Part shown: positions 44,408 to 53,180 of the stretch, piece by piece
Layout of the letters: every line of letters starts with the position of its first letter
Position numbering within the stretch: position 1 is the stretch's first letter
Assembly (NCBI GenBank): GCA_039584255.1
Contig: JBDGYE010000009.1
Span: 1-64,000, forward strand
Length of the DNA: 64,000 nt
Origin: JBDGYE01 sp039584255
GTDB taxonomy: Bacteria > Gemmatimonadota > Gemmatimonadetes > Palauibacterales > Palauibacteraceae
Direction of reading: 5' to 3'
Position numbers and translations under genes: made by a program
Notes under the pieces: generated by a model
The model's input: the letters and a program-made list of their open reading frames with translations, nothing else
What the model was told of the DNA's origin: nothing
Databases searched by the model: none

Positions 44408-46120
44408 ATGGCATCCACTTCGCTCGAACAGGAACAGATCGGCGAGCTTCTCCTGCGCGAGAACCTGATCACGCGGGACCAACTGGAGCACGCCCTCAAG
44501 GAGCAGCGGCAGACCGGAACCCGGCTGGGATTCGCCCTGGTTTCTGCCGGCGCCGTCAGCGAGAATGAGCTGACGCGGCTGCTGTCGCGTCAGTATCGTG
44601 TCCCTGCCGTGGATCTCGCCGAGGTGGAAGTCGATCCAAAGATCCTGAAGCTGGTTCCCGCCGACTTCTCCAGCAAGCACCTGGTTCTTCCTCTGCGACG
44701 CGTCGGGCGCACTCTCACGGTAGCCATGGCGAGCCCCACCGACCTCAGCGTCATCGACGACCTGAAGTTCATCACGCGCTTCGACATCGACGCCGTGGTG
44801 GCCGGCGAGTACTCGCTCCGGAACGCGATCGACAGATACTACGACGTCAGCAACGACCGTCTTGGCGAGCTTCTCGAGGAGCTGGAGGAGCAGGAAGTCG
44901 AGGTCGTGGAGGAGGAGGAAGAGATTTTCTCCACGACCCAGCTGCAGGCACAGGTAGAGGAAGCGCCGGTCGTTCGGCTGATCAACGGCTTTCTGACCGA
45001 CGCGGTTCGCCGCGGAGCCTCAGACATCCACATCGAGCCCTACGAGCGGGAGATGCGAGTACGCTACCGCATCGATGGCGCCCTTCAGGAGATCATGAAG
45101 CCTCCGCTGCGCATGAAGGCGGCGCTCATTTCCCGTGTGAAGATCCTCGCCGACCTCAACATCGCCGAGCGGAGGGTTCCCCAGGACGGCCGTATCAAGC
45201 TGAAGATAGGCGAACGGGTCATCGACTTCCGTGTCTCGACCCTACCGGTGTTGTTCGGTGAGAAGATCGTTCTCCGCATCCTCGACAGAGGCAATCTCGC
45301 CCTCGACCTCGAAGAGTTCGGGATGGAGCCGAAGGCCGAGGAGGACTTCATCGGCGCGATCTCGAAGCCGTACGGGATGGTCCTCGTCACGGGTCCTACC
45401 GGTTCCGGTAAGACGACGACGCTGTACAGCGCCCTGAGCCGCATCAACAAGGGCGAGGTCAACATCATGACGGCCGAGGACCCGGTGGAGTACAACCTGC
45501 AAGGGATCAATCAGGTTCAGGTGCGTCCCGAGATCGGGATGAGCTTCGCGGCCGGCCTCAGGGCGTTTCTGAGGCAGGACCCGAACATCATCATGGTCGG
45601 TGAGATCAGGGATCTCGAGACGGGGGGGATCGCCGTGAAGGCCTCCCTCACAGGCCATCTCGTGCTGTCGACTCTCCACACCAATGACGCCGCCTCGACG
45701 GTCACACGAATGATCGACATGGGGATCGAGACCTTCAACGTGGCCTCCGCGGTCAATCTGATCACCGCCCAGCGGCTGGTCCGACGGATCTGCAACAACT
45801 GCAAGACAGAGGCGACATACGTGCCGGAAGTGCTTCGGGCCGCAGGCCTCGAGGAGGCCCAGATGGGGAGTATGACCTTTTACAAGGGAGAGGGCTGCGA
45901 GTCGTGCGCCGGCTCGGGCTACGCAGGGCGCCAGGGACTCTACGAGGTGATGCCCATGACTCCGACCCTGCGCCGCATGGTACTCCAGGGAGCATCGGGC
46001 GCCGAGCTCCAGCAGCAGGCCGTGGCCGAGGGAATGATCACCCTCCGGCAGGACGGCCTGCTGAAGGTACAGCGAGGGGTGACGACGCTCGACGAGGTTC
46101 TAAAGGAGACGGCGCTCTGA
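44408..46120 (+). CDS. pilB: Type IV pilus extension ATPase PilB
   Basis: 570 residues. The N-terminal MshEN-type domain (about residues 5-160) is followed by a highly acidic linker and the GspE/PilB ATPase core: VRGASDIHIEPYE, Walker A GPTGSGKTT at about residue 329, the Asp box and Walker B, and HTNDAASTVTRMIDMGIE. The C-terminal zinc tetracysteine is CNNCKTE with CESCAGSGYAGRQGLYE. It powers pilin insertion. ATG 44408 is chosen because upstream frame is antisense-like and lacks a signal. It leads pilT and pilC, and a sigma-54 promoter lies 120 bases upstream. Confidence 0.94.
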   Translation: MASTSLEQEQIGELLLRENLITRDQLEHALKEQRQTGTRLGFALVSAGAVSENELTRLLSRQYRVPAVDLAEVEVDPKILKLVPADFSSKHLVLPLRRVGRTLTVAMASPTDLSVIDDLKFITRFDIDAVVAGEYSLRNAIDRYYDVSNDRLGELLEELEEQEVEVVEEEEEIFSTTQLQAQVEEAPVVRLINGFLTDAVRRGASDIHIEPYEREMRVRYRIDGALQEIMKPPLRMKAALISRVKILADLNIAERRVPQDGRIKLKIGERVIDFRVSTLPVLFGEKIVLRILDRGNLALDLEEFGMEPKAEEDFIGAISKPYGMVLVTGPTGSGKTTTLYSALSRINKGEVNIMTAEDPVEYNLQGINQVQVRPEIGMSFAAGLRAFLRQDPNIIMVGEIRDLETGGIAVKASLTGHLVLSTLHTNDAASTVTRMIDMGIETFNVASAVNLITAQRLVRRICNNCKTEATYVPEVLRAAGLEEAQMGSMTFYKGEGCESCAGSGYAGRQGLYEVMPMTPTLRRMVLQGASGAELQQQAVAEGMITLRQDGLLKVQRGVTTLDEVLKETAL

Positions 46121-46178
46121 GTCGGCCGAATGGGCGACCACGGCGCAGCCACGGACAACAGACGAGAGCGATAGCGCC

Positions 46179-47276
46179 ATGAACGACGCGGCACCGATGA
46201 ACCTGCGCAACCTGCTCGAGGAGATGATCGAGAGGGGCGCGTCGGACCTGCACCTCTCGGCTGGTGAGGTCCCGAAGCTACGCATCGACGGGCGGTTGAC
46301 GGGCGGTAGCCATGTCACCGCTCTGACGCCGAGGGACACGCAGTCACTGGCCTACTCGGTGCTGACCGAGCAGCAGAAGAAGCGCTTCGAGCAGGAGGAC
46401 GAGCTCGACCTCTCGTTCGCCGTCCAGAACCTCGCCCGGTTCCGGGGCAACGTGTTCAGGCAGCGAGGGACCGTCGCGATGGCGATCCGGCAGATCCCCT
46501 TCGACATCCTCACGTTTCAGGAGTTGGGCCTGCCTCCCGTGATCGCGACGATGGCGGAGCGGCCTCGGGGGCTTTTACTCGTCACGGGCCCCACCGGCTG
46601 CGGCAAGTCGACGACGCTGGCGGCCATGATCGACAAGATCAACACAGAGCGTGACGGTCACATCGTCACGGTGGAGGACCCCATCGAGTTCGTGCACCGC
46701 CACAAGAACTGCCTCGTCAACCAGCGCGAGGTGGGAAGCGACACCGATTCCTTCGGAGCGGCGCTGAAGTACGTGCTGCGTCAGGACCCGGACGTGATCC
46801 TGATCGGCGAGATGCGCGACCTGGAGACGGTCCAGGCCGCGATTACCATCGCGGAGACCGGCCACCTCGCTCTGGCCACACTGCACACGAACTCCGCGGC
46901 CGAGTCCATCAACCGGATCATCGACGTCTTTCCAGCTCACCAGCAGGATCAGGTTCGGGCACAGCTCTCGTTCGTCCTCGAGGGAGTGTTGACCCAGACC
47001 CTGATTCCGCGGAGGCTCGGAGGGCGCATCGTCGCCTGCGAGATAATGATCGCCACGCCCGCCATTCGCGCCATGATCCGCGACGACAAGGTGCACCAGA
47101 TCTACTCCGCCCTCCAGGCCGGGAAGAAATACGGAATGCAGACCCTCAACGACGCCCTGTACTCGCTCTACATGCGCGACGAGGTCGCCATGGAAGAGAT
47201 CATGAGGCTAAGCCCGGATCCGACGGAGCTCAAACGCATGCTCGGCGAGCCCGAGCACGCGGCGGCCGTCGGGTGA
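46179..47276 (+). CDS. pilT: Type IV pilus retraction ATPase PilT
   Basis: 365 residues. Starts with RNLLEEMIERGASDLHLSAG, Walker A GPTGCGKSTTL at about residue 137, the family VEDPIEFVH and GEMRDLETVQ motifs, HTNSAAESINRIIDVFP, and the PilT C-terminal motif AIRAMIRDDKVHQIYSALQAG. No zinc cysteines, unlike PilB, as expected. PilT disassembles the pilus, giving twitching motility and DNA uptake. It lies 58 bases after pilB. Confidence 0.95.
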   Translation: MNDAAPMNLRNLLEEMIERGASDLHLSAGEVPKLRIDGRLTGGSHVTALTPRDTQSLAYSVLTEQQKKRFEQEDELDLSFAVQNLARFRGNVFRQRGTVAMAIRQIPFDILTFQELGLPPVIATMAERPRGLLLVTGPTGCGKSTTLAAMIDKINTERDGHIVTVEDPIEFVHRHKNCLVNQREVGSDTDSFGAALKYVLRQDPDVILIGEMRDLETVQAAITIAETGHLALATLHTNSAAESINRIIDVFPAHQQDQVRAQLSFVLEGVLTQTLIPRRLGGRIVACEIMIATPAIRAMIRDDKVHQIYSALQAGKKYGMQTLNDALYSLYMRDEVAMEEIMRLSPDPTELKRMLGEPEHAAAVG

Positions 47277-47327
47277 GCCAGGAGTCGAGCCGGTCCTGAA
47301 CAGGCGACGAGGGGAGAGTGACAGACT

Positions 47328-48527
47328 ATGCCAGTGTTCACATACAGCGCGCGAACCGTATCCGGTGAACTCCAGCGCGATGTAATCGACGTCCCCACGC
47401 AGGCGGATGTCGTCGCGTACCTGCGCAGCCAGAAGCTGATCCCGGTCTCCGTCCGAGAGAAACCCAAATCGGTAACGCTCTCGTTCGGGAATCGGGTGAA
47501 GACCCGGGACATTGTGATCATGACGCGACAGTTCGCCACCATGATCAATGCGGGGCTTCCCCTCGTGCAGGCGCTGGACATCCTGACGAAGCAGGCTGAC
47601 AACAAGGTGCTGAAGGCCGCGATCCAGGATGTCCTGAGCGACGTCGAGTCGGGGAACACCCTCGCCGACGCCCTGCGAGAGCATCCAAAAGTCTTCACGC
47701 CCCTGTACGTGAACATGGTCGCGGCAGGTGAAACCGGTGGAATCCTGGACACGATTCTGCTCAGGCTGGCAACCTTCCTCGAGAAGAACGAGGCCCTGGC
47801 TCGGAAAGTCAAGGGGGCCATGATCTACCCTGCCGTAATCAGCGTGGTTGCGGCAATCGCCATCGTCGTACTGCTCCTGTTCGTCATTCCGACCTTCGAG
47901 TCGATGTTCGCAAGCTTCAACCAGACGCTGCCGCTTCCCACCCGGATCGTCATCGGCATGTCGGCGTTCCTCCAGGGATACTGGTGGGCGCTGCTGGCCG
48001 GCTCATTCTTCGCGGTGTTCGGCTTCCGCCGTTGGACCGCGACGCCGAAAGGACGTCTGGCGTTCGACCGATTCCTGCTGCGCCTGCCCATTCTGGGCAA
48101 CCTGGCACGCAAGTCAGCGGTTGCGCGCTTCACCCGTACCCTGGGGACCCTACTCAGCTCGGGAGTGACGATCCTGGACGGTCTGGAGATCACGGCCCGC
48201 ACGTCGGGGAACCGGGTGATCCACGATGCGGTCATGGCGAGCCGACACTCCATCGCCGGCGGTGAGTCCATTGCCGAGCCGCTCCGGAAGTCCGGTGTGT
48301 TTCCACCAATGGTTACGCAGATGATCAACGTCGGAGAGGAGACCGGGGACCTGGATGGCATGCTGTCGAAGGTCGCCGACTTCTACGACGACGAAGTCGA
48401 CGTGGCCGTTGAGGCGCTCCTCAAGGCGATGGAGCCCGCCATGATCGTGGTACTCGGGACCGTGGTCGGCGGCATGATCGTGGCCATGTACCTGCCGATC
48501 TTCGGGGTGATCAACACGATTCAATAG
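47328..48527 (+). CDS. pilC: Type IV pilus platform protein PilC (GspF family)
   Basis: 399 residues, two GspF domains. The N-terminal cytoplasmic part begins PVFTYSARTVSGEL, with domain I (FATMINAGLPLVQALDIL, repeated as RTLGTLLSSGVTILDGLEI), a first helix near residue 170, and a C-terminal helix (IVVLGTVVGGMIVAMYLPIF). PilC couples the ATPases to pilin polymerisation. It ends the pilBTC operon, followed by a hairpin and an unrelated regulator gene. Confidence 0.93.
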   Translation: MPVFTYSARTVSGELQRDVIDVPTQADVVAYLRSQKLIPVSVREKPKSVTLSFGNRVKTRDIVIMTRQFATMINAGLPLVQALDILTKQADNKVLKAAIQDVLSDVESGNTLADALREHPKVFTPLYVNMVAAGETGGILDTILLRLATFLEKNEALARKVKGAMIYPAVISVVAAIAIVVLLLFVIPTFESMFASFNQTLPLPTRIVIGMSAFLQGYWWALLAGSFFAVFGFRRWTATPKGRLAFDRFLLRLPILGNLARKSAVARFTRTLGTLLSSGVTILDGLEITARTSGNRVIHDAVMASRHSIAGGESIAEPLRKSGVFPPMVTQMINVGEETGDLDGMLSKVADFYDDEVDVAVEALLKAMEPAMIVVLGTVVGGMIVAMYLPIFGVINTIQ

Positions 48528-48571
48528 GCCGGTCAGCAGTTTGTGAGGACGGGGCGGCCTGGGAGCAGCTG

Positions 48572-48595
48572 GAGGGGCCCGCTTCGGCGGCCCTC
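48572..48595 (+). terminator. Candidate hairpin after pilC
   Basis: GAGGG and CCGC-type arms close on a TTCG tetraloop at 48583-48586, with a two-base bulge. Location after the pilC stop fits transcription termination, but no T-tract follows. Confidence 0.4.
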
Positions 48596-48649
48596 GTCAT
48601 TCGGACCTCGGGATCTTCTGTGACCACGCTCCGGGCCGGCAGCGCACCT

Positions 48650-48687
48650 TTGCCCTTACCCTTAAATTGACAATATCATGTGATTTT
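48650..48687 (+). promoter_or_regulatory. Candidate promoter with overlapping operator for the Rrf2 gene
   Basis: TTGCCC at 48650-48655 and TATCAT at 48674-48679 (18-base spacing) form a possible promoter. An AT-rich imperfect palindrome, AAATTGACA with TGTGATTTT (48664-48672 and 48679-48687, 7 of 9 pairs matching), overlaps the -10 box. That layout suits autorepression by the Rrf2-type protein encoded just downstream. Confidence 0.5.
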
Positions 48688-48726
48688 GTGGTCGGAGTCC
48701 GCCGACCTTCCACAACGGCGACGAGA

Positions 48727-49140
48727 GTGATCTCTAAGACAGAGGAATACGCGCTGCGGGCGGTGGTCTGTCTCGCCCGTCACCACCGGGCTGGCCCCGT
48801 GCGGACGGGAGATCTCGCCAGGGAGACCGGCATTCCCTCGAATTACCTGTCGAAGATCCTGCACCAGCTTGGGCGGCACGAGGTAGTCGCCTCCGCGCGG
48901 GGGAGAAAGGGCGGCTTCAGGCTCGCTCGGGATCCCTCAGAGATCGCCCTCGCCGCGGTCATAGAGCCGTTCGGCTCCGTCACGGACCGTGAGAGGTGCG
49001 TTCTGGGACGTCCCGAGTGCTCCGACGTCAAACCCTGCGGGGCTCACGGCAGGTGGAAGCACGTGAAAGAGCAGATGCGTGAGTTCTTCGCCCACACCAG
49101 TGTGGGCGACGTGATGGAGCGTGGAGAGCGAGGCGACTGA
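48727..49140 (+). CDS. Rrf2-family transcriptional regulator with Fe-S cysteines
   Basis: 137 residues from GTG 48727. The winged-helix N terminus SKTEEYALRAVVCLARH, the recognition helix region PSNYLSKILHQLGRHEVV, and the wing GRKGGFRLAR are diagnostic of Rrf2 proteins. Three cysteines are spaced CX6C then CX5C (CVLGRPECSDVKPC), as in the cluster-binding loop of IscR and NsrR, so it probably senses Fe-S status, nitric oxide or redox. An AT-rich palindrome overlaps the candidate promoter. No Fe-S assembly or nitric-oxide gene adjoins it; it is embedded in the pilus region. Confidence 0.87.
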   Translation: MISKTEEYALRAVVCLARHHRAGPVRTGDLARETGIPSNYLSKILHQLGRHEVVASARGRKGGFRLARDPSEIALAAVIEPFGSVTDRERCVLGRPECSDVKPCGAHGRWKHVKEQMREFFAHTSVGDVMERGERGD

Positions 49141-49543
49141 ACCGGCCACCTGTGCTTGTCTGATAGACCTCACCGAAGCGGAGCTGTCGGACAGGCTCGG
49201 TTCGCCGGGCAACCGGAGCCGTGTCGGAGACGATATCTGGCTCATGTTCGCCGCCCGGGGGGTCGAAATGCGGGTTCGGTGTGGGGCCGCCGACTCGCCA
49301 CGCGTGGCCTCATGGACCGCTACCTTCGCCACCCCCCGCCGGACTCTGAGGGACGCGGCCAGCGCTGTAGGGCTGTGGCCGGATGCGGCTCCCGACGCGG
49401 ACCCGGTCGCCGCCGAGGCACCGCTCCTGAGGCGCGCGCTGCGGTGTCCCCGGACGGGTGCCACCCACACACTCACGGCGACGGTACGGGGCAGCCGCAT
49501 CACCCAGATCTCGGTCTTCGACGAGGCACCTGAATGGCTCTGA
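49121..49543 (+). CDS. Hypothetical protein coupled to the Rrf2 gene
   Basis: 140 residues. GTG 49121 overlaps the Rrf2 coding end by 20 bases. The product is a small soluble alpha-beta protein (LIDLTEAELSDRLGSPGNRSRV, WTATFATPRRTLRDAASAVG, HTLTATVRGSRITQISVFDE) and has cysteines at residues 11, 13, 54 and 108. No family recognised. Overlap with the regulator suggests co-expression, perhaps as part of the regulator's signal. Short, but codon use fits the neighbours. Confidence 0.55.
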   Translation: MESEATEPATCACLIDLTEAELSDRLGSPGNRSRVGDDIWLMFAARGVEMRVRCGAADSPRVASWTATFATPRRTLRDAASAVGLWPDAAPDADPVAAEAPLLRRALRCPRTGATHTLTATVRGSRITQISVFDEAPEWL

Positions 49544-49687
49544 TCCCAGGCGCCCACCTCTTGCATCCTGCAATTCCTTCCCTATCATTGGCTTCGACGA
49601 GCAGGCGAAATGCAGGCCGACGGAGGCATACGGGGCCGGCGCCGGCCCCGGCGACAGCCATTACCGAATCAGGGGAACGGACCAAGA

Positions 49688-51547
49688 GTGCTTCGTCCGA
49701 GCAGGACTGACCGGCGGGCTGCCGCGGCTCTCGAGCCGATGGGCGTGCTCTACTGGATCTACGCCGGCCGCCTCGTCATCTCTCTGGTTATCTACGGTCT
49801 GGCGGTCCTCGTCGGCGACTTCCTGGCCTCTCTGGCACCGGGGCCGATCGCGACTCAGGTGCGCGCGATTGGCATCATCGGGATAACTGCTGCGGCCCTC
49901 ATCACCCCACTGGCCTATTGGTACAGCCACAGACGGGTCCGGCAGATTTCTCGGAGCTTCCTCTACTCCCAGGCCCTTCTCGACGTCGTCCTGGCCAACG
50001 GCATCGTCCATGTCACCGGCGGGAGCCAGAGTCCATTCGTCTCGCTGTTCATAGGCCTCGCTGCCGCATACGCCCTGGTACTCCCGCTTCCGTCGGCGGT
50101 TCTGGTAGCGCTGGCCACGGGTGCCCTCTACCTGCTGGACAACCTCGTGGCCTTCCCGGACCAGGTGAGCACTCTGGCCTTGCTGTTGCAGGTGGCCGTG
50201 TTCACGCTCGTGGCTCTGGTCACCAGCCTGGTCGGTGCGCGGCTCCGGGACGTGCGGAAGGAGCTCCGCACCGTGGAGGGAGAGCTGCGCAGACTGCGGC
50301 TCGACACGGCCGACATCCTGAGGATCATCCCTTCCGGCGTCCTGACTCTGGACTCCGAAGGACGCCTTGCCTACATGAACCTCGCCGCGGCCGAGCTGCT
50401 GGACCTGGAGGTGACGGAGCTGCTGGGTCGTGGGATCGTGTCCCGCCTGGAGACCAGGGCTCCCGGGGTCGCGGCCGCGATCCAGGAGACGCTCGGCACC
50501 GGACGGCGGATCCGGGACCGGGAGGCCGAGCTCCTGCCACCGGAGCTCGCCGACCCGATCGACGGAGACTCACTCTACGAGCTGAGGCCGGGTGTCCCCG
50601 TCGCCGTGAGCACGACCGTGGTCCAGGAGGCTGGAGCGGGGCCGTCGCACGTGGTGCTGCTTCAGGACCTGCGGGCGAGCCGGCAGCTCGAAGATCTCCG
50701 GCTTCGGACCGGCCGGCTCGAGGCGGTGGCGGAGCTATCGGCCTCGCTCGCCCACGAGCTCAAGAATCCCATGGCGTCGGTCAGAAGCGCCGTCGAGCAG
50801 CTGTGCGAGCGTGCCCGTGAGGACGAGGACGACGCGGTGTTGGGAAGACTGATCCTTCGAGAGAGCGACCGCATGGGGAAGATCCTGGGCGAATTCAGCG
50901 ACTTCGCCCGCGTGGATGTGGCCCAAAGGAAGCCGGTCAACGTGGAGAAGCTGCTGCGGAACGTCACGGAAACGGCGCAGCGACATCCCGCGGCGGAGGC
51001 ACGGGCCACGATCGACGTTGACGTTGCCGACGAGCTCACCGGGCTGTGGGGTGACCCGGAGCTGTTGCACCGGGTAGTGCTCAACCTCGTGCTTAACGCA
51101 CTTCAGGTCGGAGATCCGGAACGACCGGTGACGGTGAGGATCGTGGCCGACTCGCTCCGCCCGGATCTGGTCCCGAGCGGGATGGCACTTCGCAACCCGG
51201 TTCGCATCCGGGTCATCGACGACGGTCCCGGCATAGACCCGCAGGATCTACCGAGAATCTTCGATCCCTTCTACACGCGCCGCGAAGGAGGAAGCGGCCT
51301 CGGGTTGTCCATCGCTCATCGGGCGGTCCAGGCACATGGAGGCACTCTGATCGCGACTTCGACGCCCGGCCGCGGTGCCACCTTCATCATGGTCCTGCCG
51401 CGGCGGTCGGTTCTAAGTCCGCCTCCACGGTTCGAGGACCGGAGAGGCGAGCTCGCGGAAGCCGCGGAGGAAGCCGTGCGGGCCGGCGCCGCGGGTGCTC
51501 CTGTGGGGTCCGTCGGCGCGAACGATACGGAGGACGAGAGCGCGTGA
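49688..51547 (+). CDS. pilS: Sensor histidine kinase PilS (NtrB-type)
   Basis: 619 residues from GTG 49688. Six membrane helices between about residues 20 and 185 form the sensor, as in PilS, followed by a PAS domain (SGVLTLDSEGRLAYMNLAAAELL), a HisKA helix with phospho-accepting H356 in SLAHELKNPMASVRSAVEQL, and an ATPase domain with N-box NLVLNAL, DDGPGIDPQDLPRIFDPFYT and GSGLGLSIAHR. It phosphorylates PilR and in pseudomonads senses pilin in the membrane. Start is uncertain: ATG 49610 (26 more residues) and ATG 49739 are possible. The next gene is pilR. Confidence 0.87.
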   Translation: MLRPSRTDRRAAAALEPMGVLYWIYAGRLVISLVIYGLAVLVGDFLASLAPGPIATQVRAIGIIGITAAALITPLAYWYSHRRVRQISRSFLYSQALLDVVLANGIVHVTGGSQSPFVSLFIGLAAAYALVLPLPSAVLVALATGALYLLDNLVAFPDQVSTLALLLQVAVFTLVALVTSLVGARLRDVRKELRTVEGELRRLRLDTADILRIIPSGVLTLDSEGRLAYMNLAAAELLDLEVTELLGRGIVSRLETRAPGVAAAIQETLGTGRRIRDREAELLPPELADPIDGDSLYELRPGVPVAVSTTVVQEAGAGPSHVVLLQDLRASRQLEDLRLRTGRLEAVAELSASLAHELKNPMASVRSAVEQLCERAREDEDDAVLGRLILRESDRMGKILGEFSDFARVDVAQRKPVNVEKLLRNVTETAQRHPAAEARATIDVDVADELTGLWGDPELLHRVVLNLVLNALQVGDPERPVTVRIVADSLRPDLVPSGMALRNPVRIRVIDDGPGIDPQDLPRIFDPFYTRREGGSGLGLSIAHRAVQAHGGTLIATSTPGRGATFIMVLPRRSVLSPPPRFEDRRGELAEAAEEAVRAGAAGAPVGSVGANDTEDESA

Positions 51548-51578
51548 CGCCGTCACGCGCCGCAACCGAGGAGCCAAG

Positions 51579-52943
51579 ATGCGCGACAAGCCCGTTCTGC
51601 TGCTGATCGACGACGAGCAGAGTCTGGTCGAGACACTCGAGGTGCTCCTGAAGCGCGAGGGATTTGACGTGCTAGCGGAGCTGTCTGGCGCCACCGGCCT
51701 GAAGCGGTACAAAGAAGACAGGCCGGACATCGTGCTGTCCGACGTTCGGATGCCGAAGATGAGCGGAATCGAGGTGCTGGAGGAGATTCGCAAAGCCAAC
51801 CCGGACACCCCCGTGGTGCTCATGACCGCGCAGGCCTCGCTTACATCGGCCATCCAGGCCGTGAACCTGGGCGCGACCCACTACATCCAGAAACCGTTCA
51901 AGAACGAAGAGCTGATCGCGATCTTGAACCGCTCGTTGGACTGGGGGCGGCTGAAGAAGGAGAACACGGGCCTCAAGCGCGAGCTGAAGCGCCAGCAGAC
52001 CCTCAAGAGCGGACGGCCCATCGGCGTCAGCCCCACGTTCGAGAGCTCGCTGAAGCTGGCCGACAGCGTCGCCGACAGCGAGAGTACGATCCTGATAGCC
52101 GGCGAGAGTGGCACGGGAAAAGAGGTCTTCGCCCGTTACATTCACGACCTCTCGCCCCGGGCCAACCGGCGCTTTCTGTCGTTGAACTGCGGCGCTCTGC
52201 CCGAGGGGCTGCTCGAGTCAGAGCTGTTCGGCCATGTGAAGGGCAGCTTCACCGGCGCCGTGAAGGACAAGGAAGGACTGTTCGTGGCGGCTTCCGGAGG
52301 GACCTTCTTCCTGGATGAGGTCGGGGAGATGGCCCCGTCGACTCAGGTGAAGCTCCTGCGGGTTCTGCAGCAGAGAGAGGTAATCCCGGTGGGCGCCACC
52401 GAGTCTATTCCGGTTGACGTGAGGCTGATCGCCGCCACCAACCGGGAGCTGGAGCGGGACATCGAAGAAGGACGCTTCCGCCGGGATCTCTTCTACCGGC
52501 TCAACGTCATCACGATCGATCTCGCGCCGCTCCGGGACCGGCCCGAAGACGTCCAGCTTCTCACGGAGCACTTCCTGGGGCGTCACGCCGGCCCGGACGG
52601 TAAGGCTAAGAAGGTGTCGCCCAAAGCGATGGCCGTGCTCCAGGGATACCACTGGCCGGGCAACGTGCGAGAATTGGAGAACGTCGTCGAGAGAGCCGTG
52701 GTGCTGACTCCGGGCGCCAACATCAAGCCGGACGCGCTGCCGGCACGCCTGACGGAAGCGCCGCCGGAGCCCCTGATTCAGGACAGGCCGGCACCGAATC
52801 CGCCCCTGGAGATCATCGAGCGGGCCTACATCGAGCACGTGCTCCGGGCGGAGGGGGGCAACAAGACGCGCGCGGCCGAGGTTCTCGGAATCGATCCGAG
52901 CACTCTTTACCGCAAGATCAAGCGGTACGACCTTGAGGGTTGA
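51579..52943 (+). CDS. pilR: Sigma-54-dependent response regulator PilR
   Basis: 454 residues from ATG 51579 with an AGGAG site. Receiver domain: acidic pair D11-D12, phospho-acceptor D55, K105. AAA+ domain: Walker A GESGTGKE (175-182), the sigma-54 contact loop GSFTGA (222-227), and Walker B FFLDEV. The C-terminal Fis-type helix-turn-helix is NKTRAAEVLGIDPSTLYRKIK. GSFTGA differs from the common GAFTGA at one residue but is a known variant. It should activate sigma-54 promoters, and two good ones (before pilB and pilA) are in this window. Confidence 0.93.
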   Translation: MRDKPVLLLIDDEQSLVETLEVLLKREGFDVLAELSGATGLKRYKEDRPDIVLSDVRMPKMSGIEVLEEIRKANPDTPVVLMTAQASLTSAIQAVNLGATHYIQKPFKNEELIAILNRSLDWGRLKKENTGLKRELKRQQTLKSGRPIGVSPTFESSLKLADSVADSESTILIAGESGTGKEVFARYIHDLSPRANRRFLSLNCGALPEGLLESELFGHVKGSFTGAVKDKEGLFVAASGGTFFLDEVGEMAPSTQVKLLRVLQQREVIPVGATESIPVDVRLIAATNRELERDIEEGRFRRDLFYRLNVITIDLAPLRDRPEDVQLLTEHFLGRHAGPDGKAKKVSPKAMAVLQGYHWPGNVRELENVVERAVVLTPGANIKPDALPARLTEAPPEPLIQDRPAPNPPLEIIERAYIEHVLRAEGGNKTRAAEVLGIDPSTLYRKIKRYDLEG

Positions 52944-52963
52944 GCGCGGCCTTTGCATACCGG

Positions 52964-52995
52964 AGGCCGGCCTTGCAACCTGCAACGACCGGCCT
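52964..52995 (+). terminator. Candidate terminator after pilR
   Basis: A perfect 7-bp stem (AGGCCGG at 52964-52970, CCGGCCT at 52989-52995) with an 18-base loop, followed by a pyrimidine run TTCCCTTCC. It lies 21 bases past the pilR stop and upstream of the pilA promoter. Confidence 0.45.
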
Positions 52996-53073
52996 TTCCC
53001 TTCCGGTCCCGTGTTCCGCCTCTCTGCTTCGTAAGTGTATATGATGTTTAGTTTTATGTTCGGACCGCCAGAA

Positions 53074-53089
53074 CGGCACGGGGGTTGCC
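53074..53089 (+). promoter_or_regulatory. Sigma-54 (-24/-12) promoter of pilA
   Basis: CGGCAC, then GGGGG, then TTGCC. GG at 53075-53076 and GC at 53087-53088 are 10 bases apart, the required spacing. The expected start near 53100 leaves an ~80-base leader that includes a small GGAGG/CCTCC hairpin. An AT-rich tract at 53038-53060 upstream would suit an activator site. PilR is encoded immediately upstream. Confidence 0.75.
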
Positions 53090-53180
53090 TACATGCACAG
53101 CAGGAGGTCTTGGCCTCCACCGGTGATATCAGCTCGAACCGGATAATTTAACGTAGCGACTCCTAACTGATGGAGGACCA

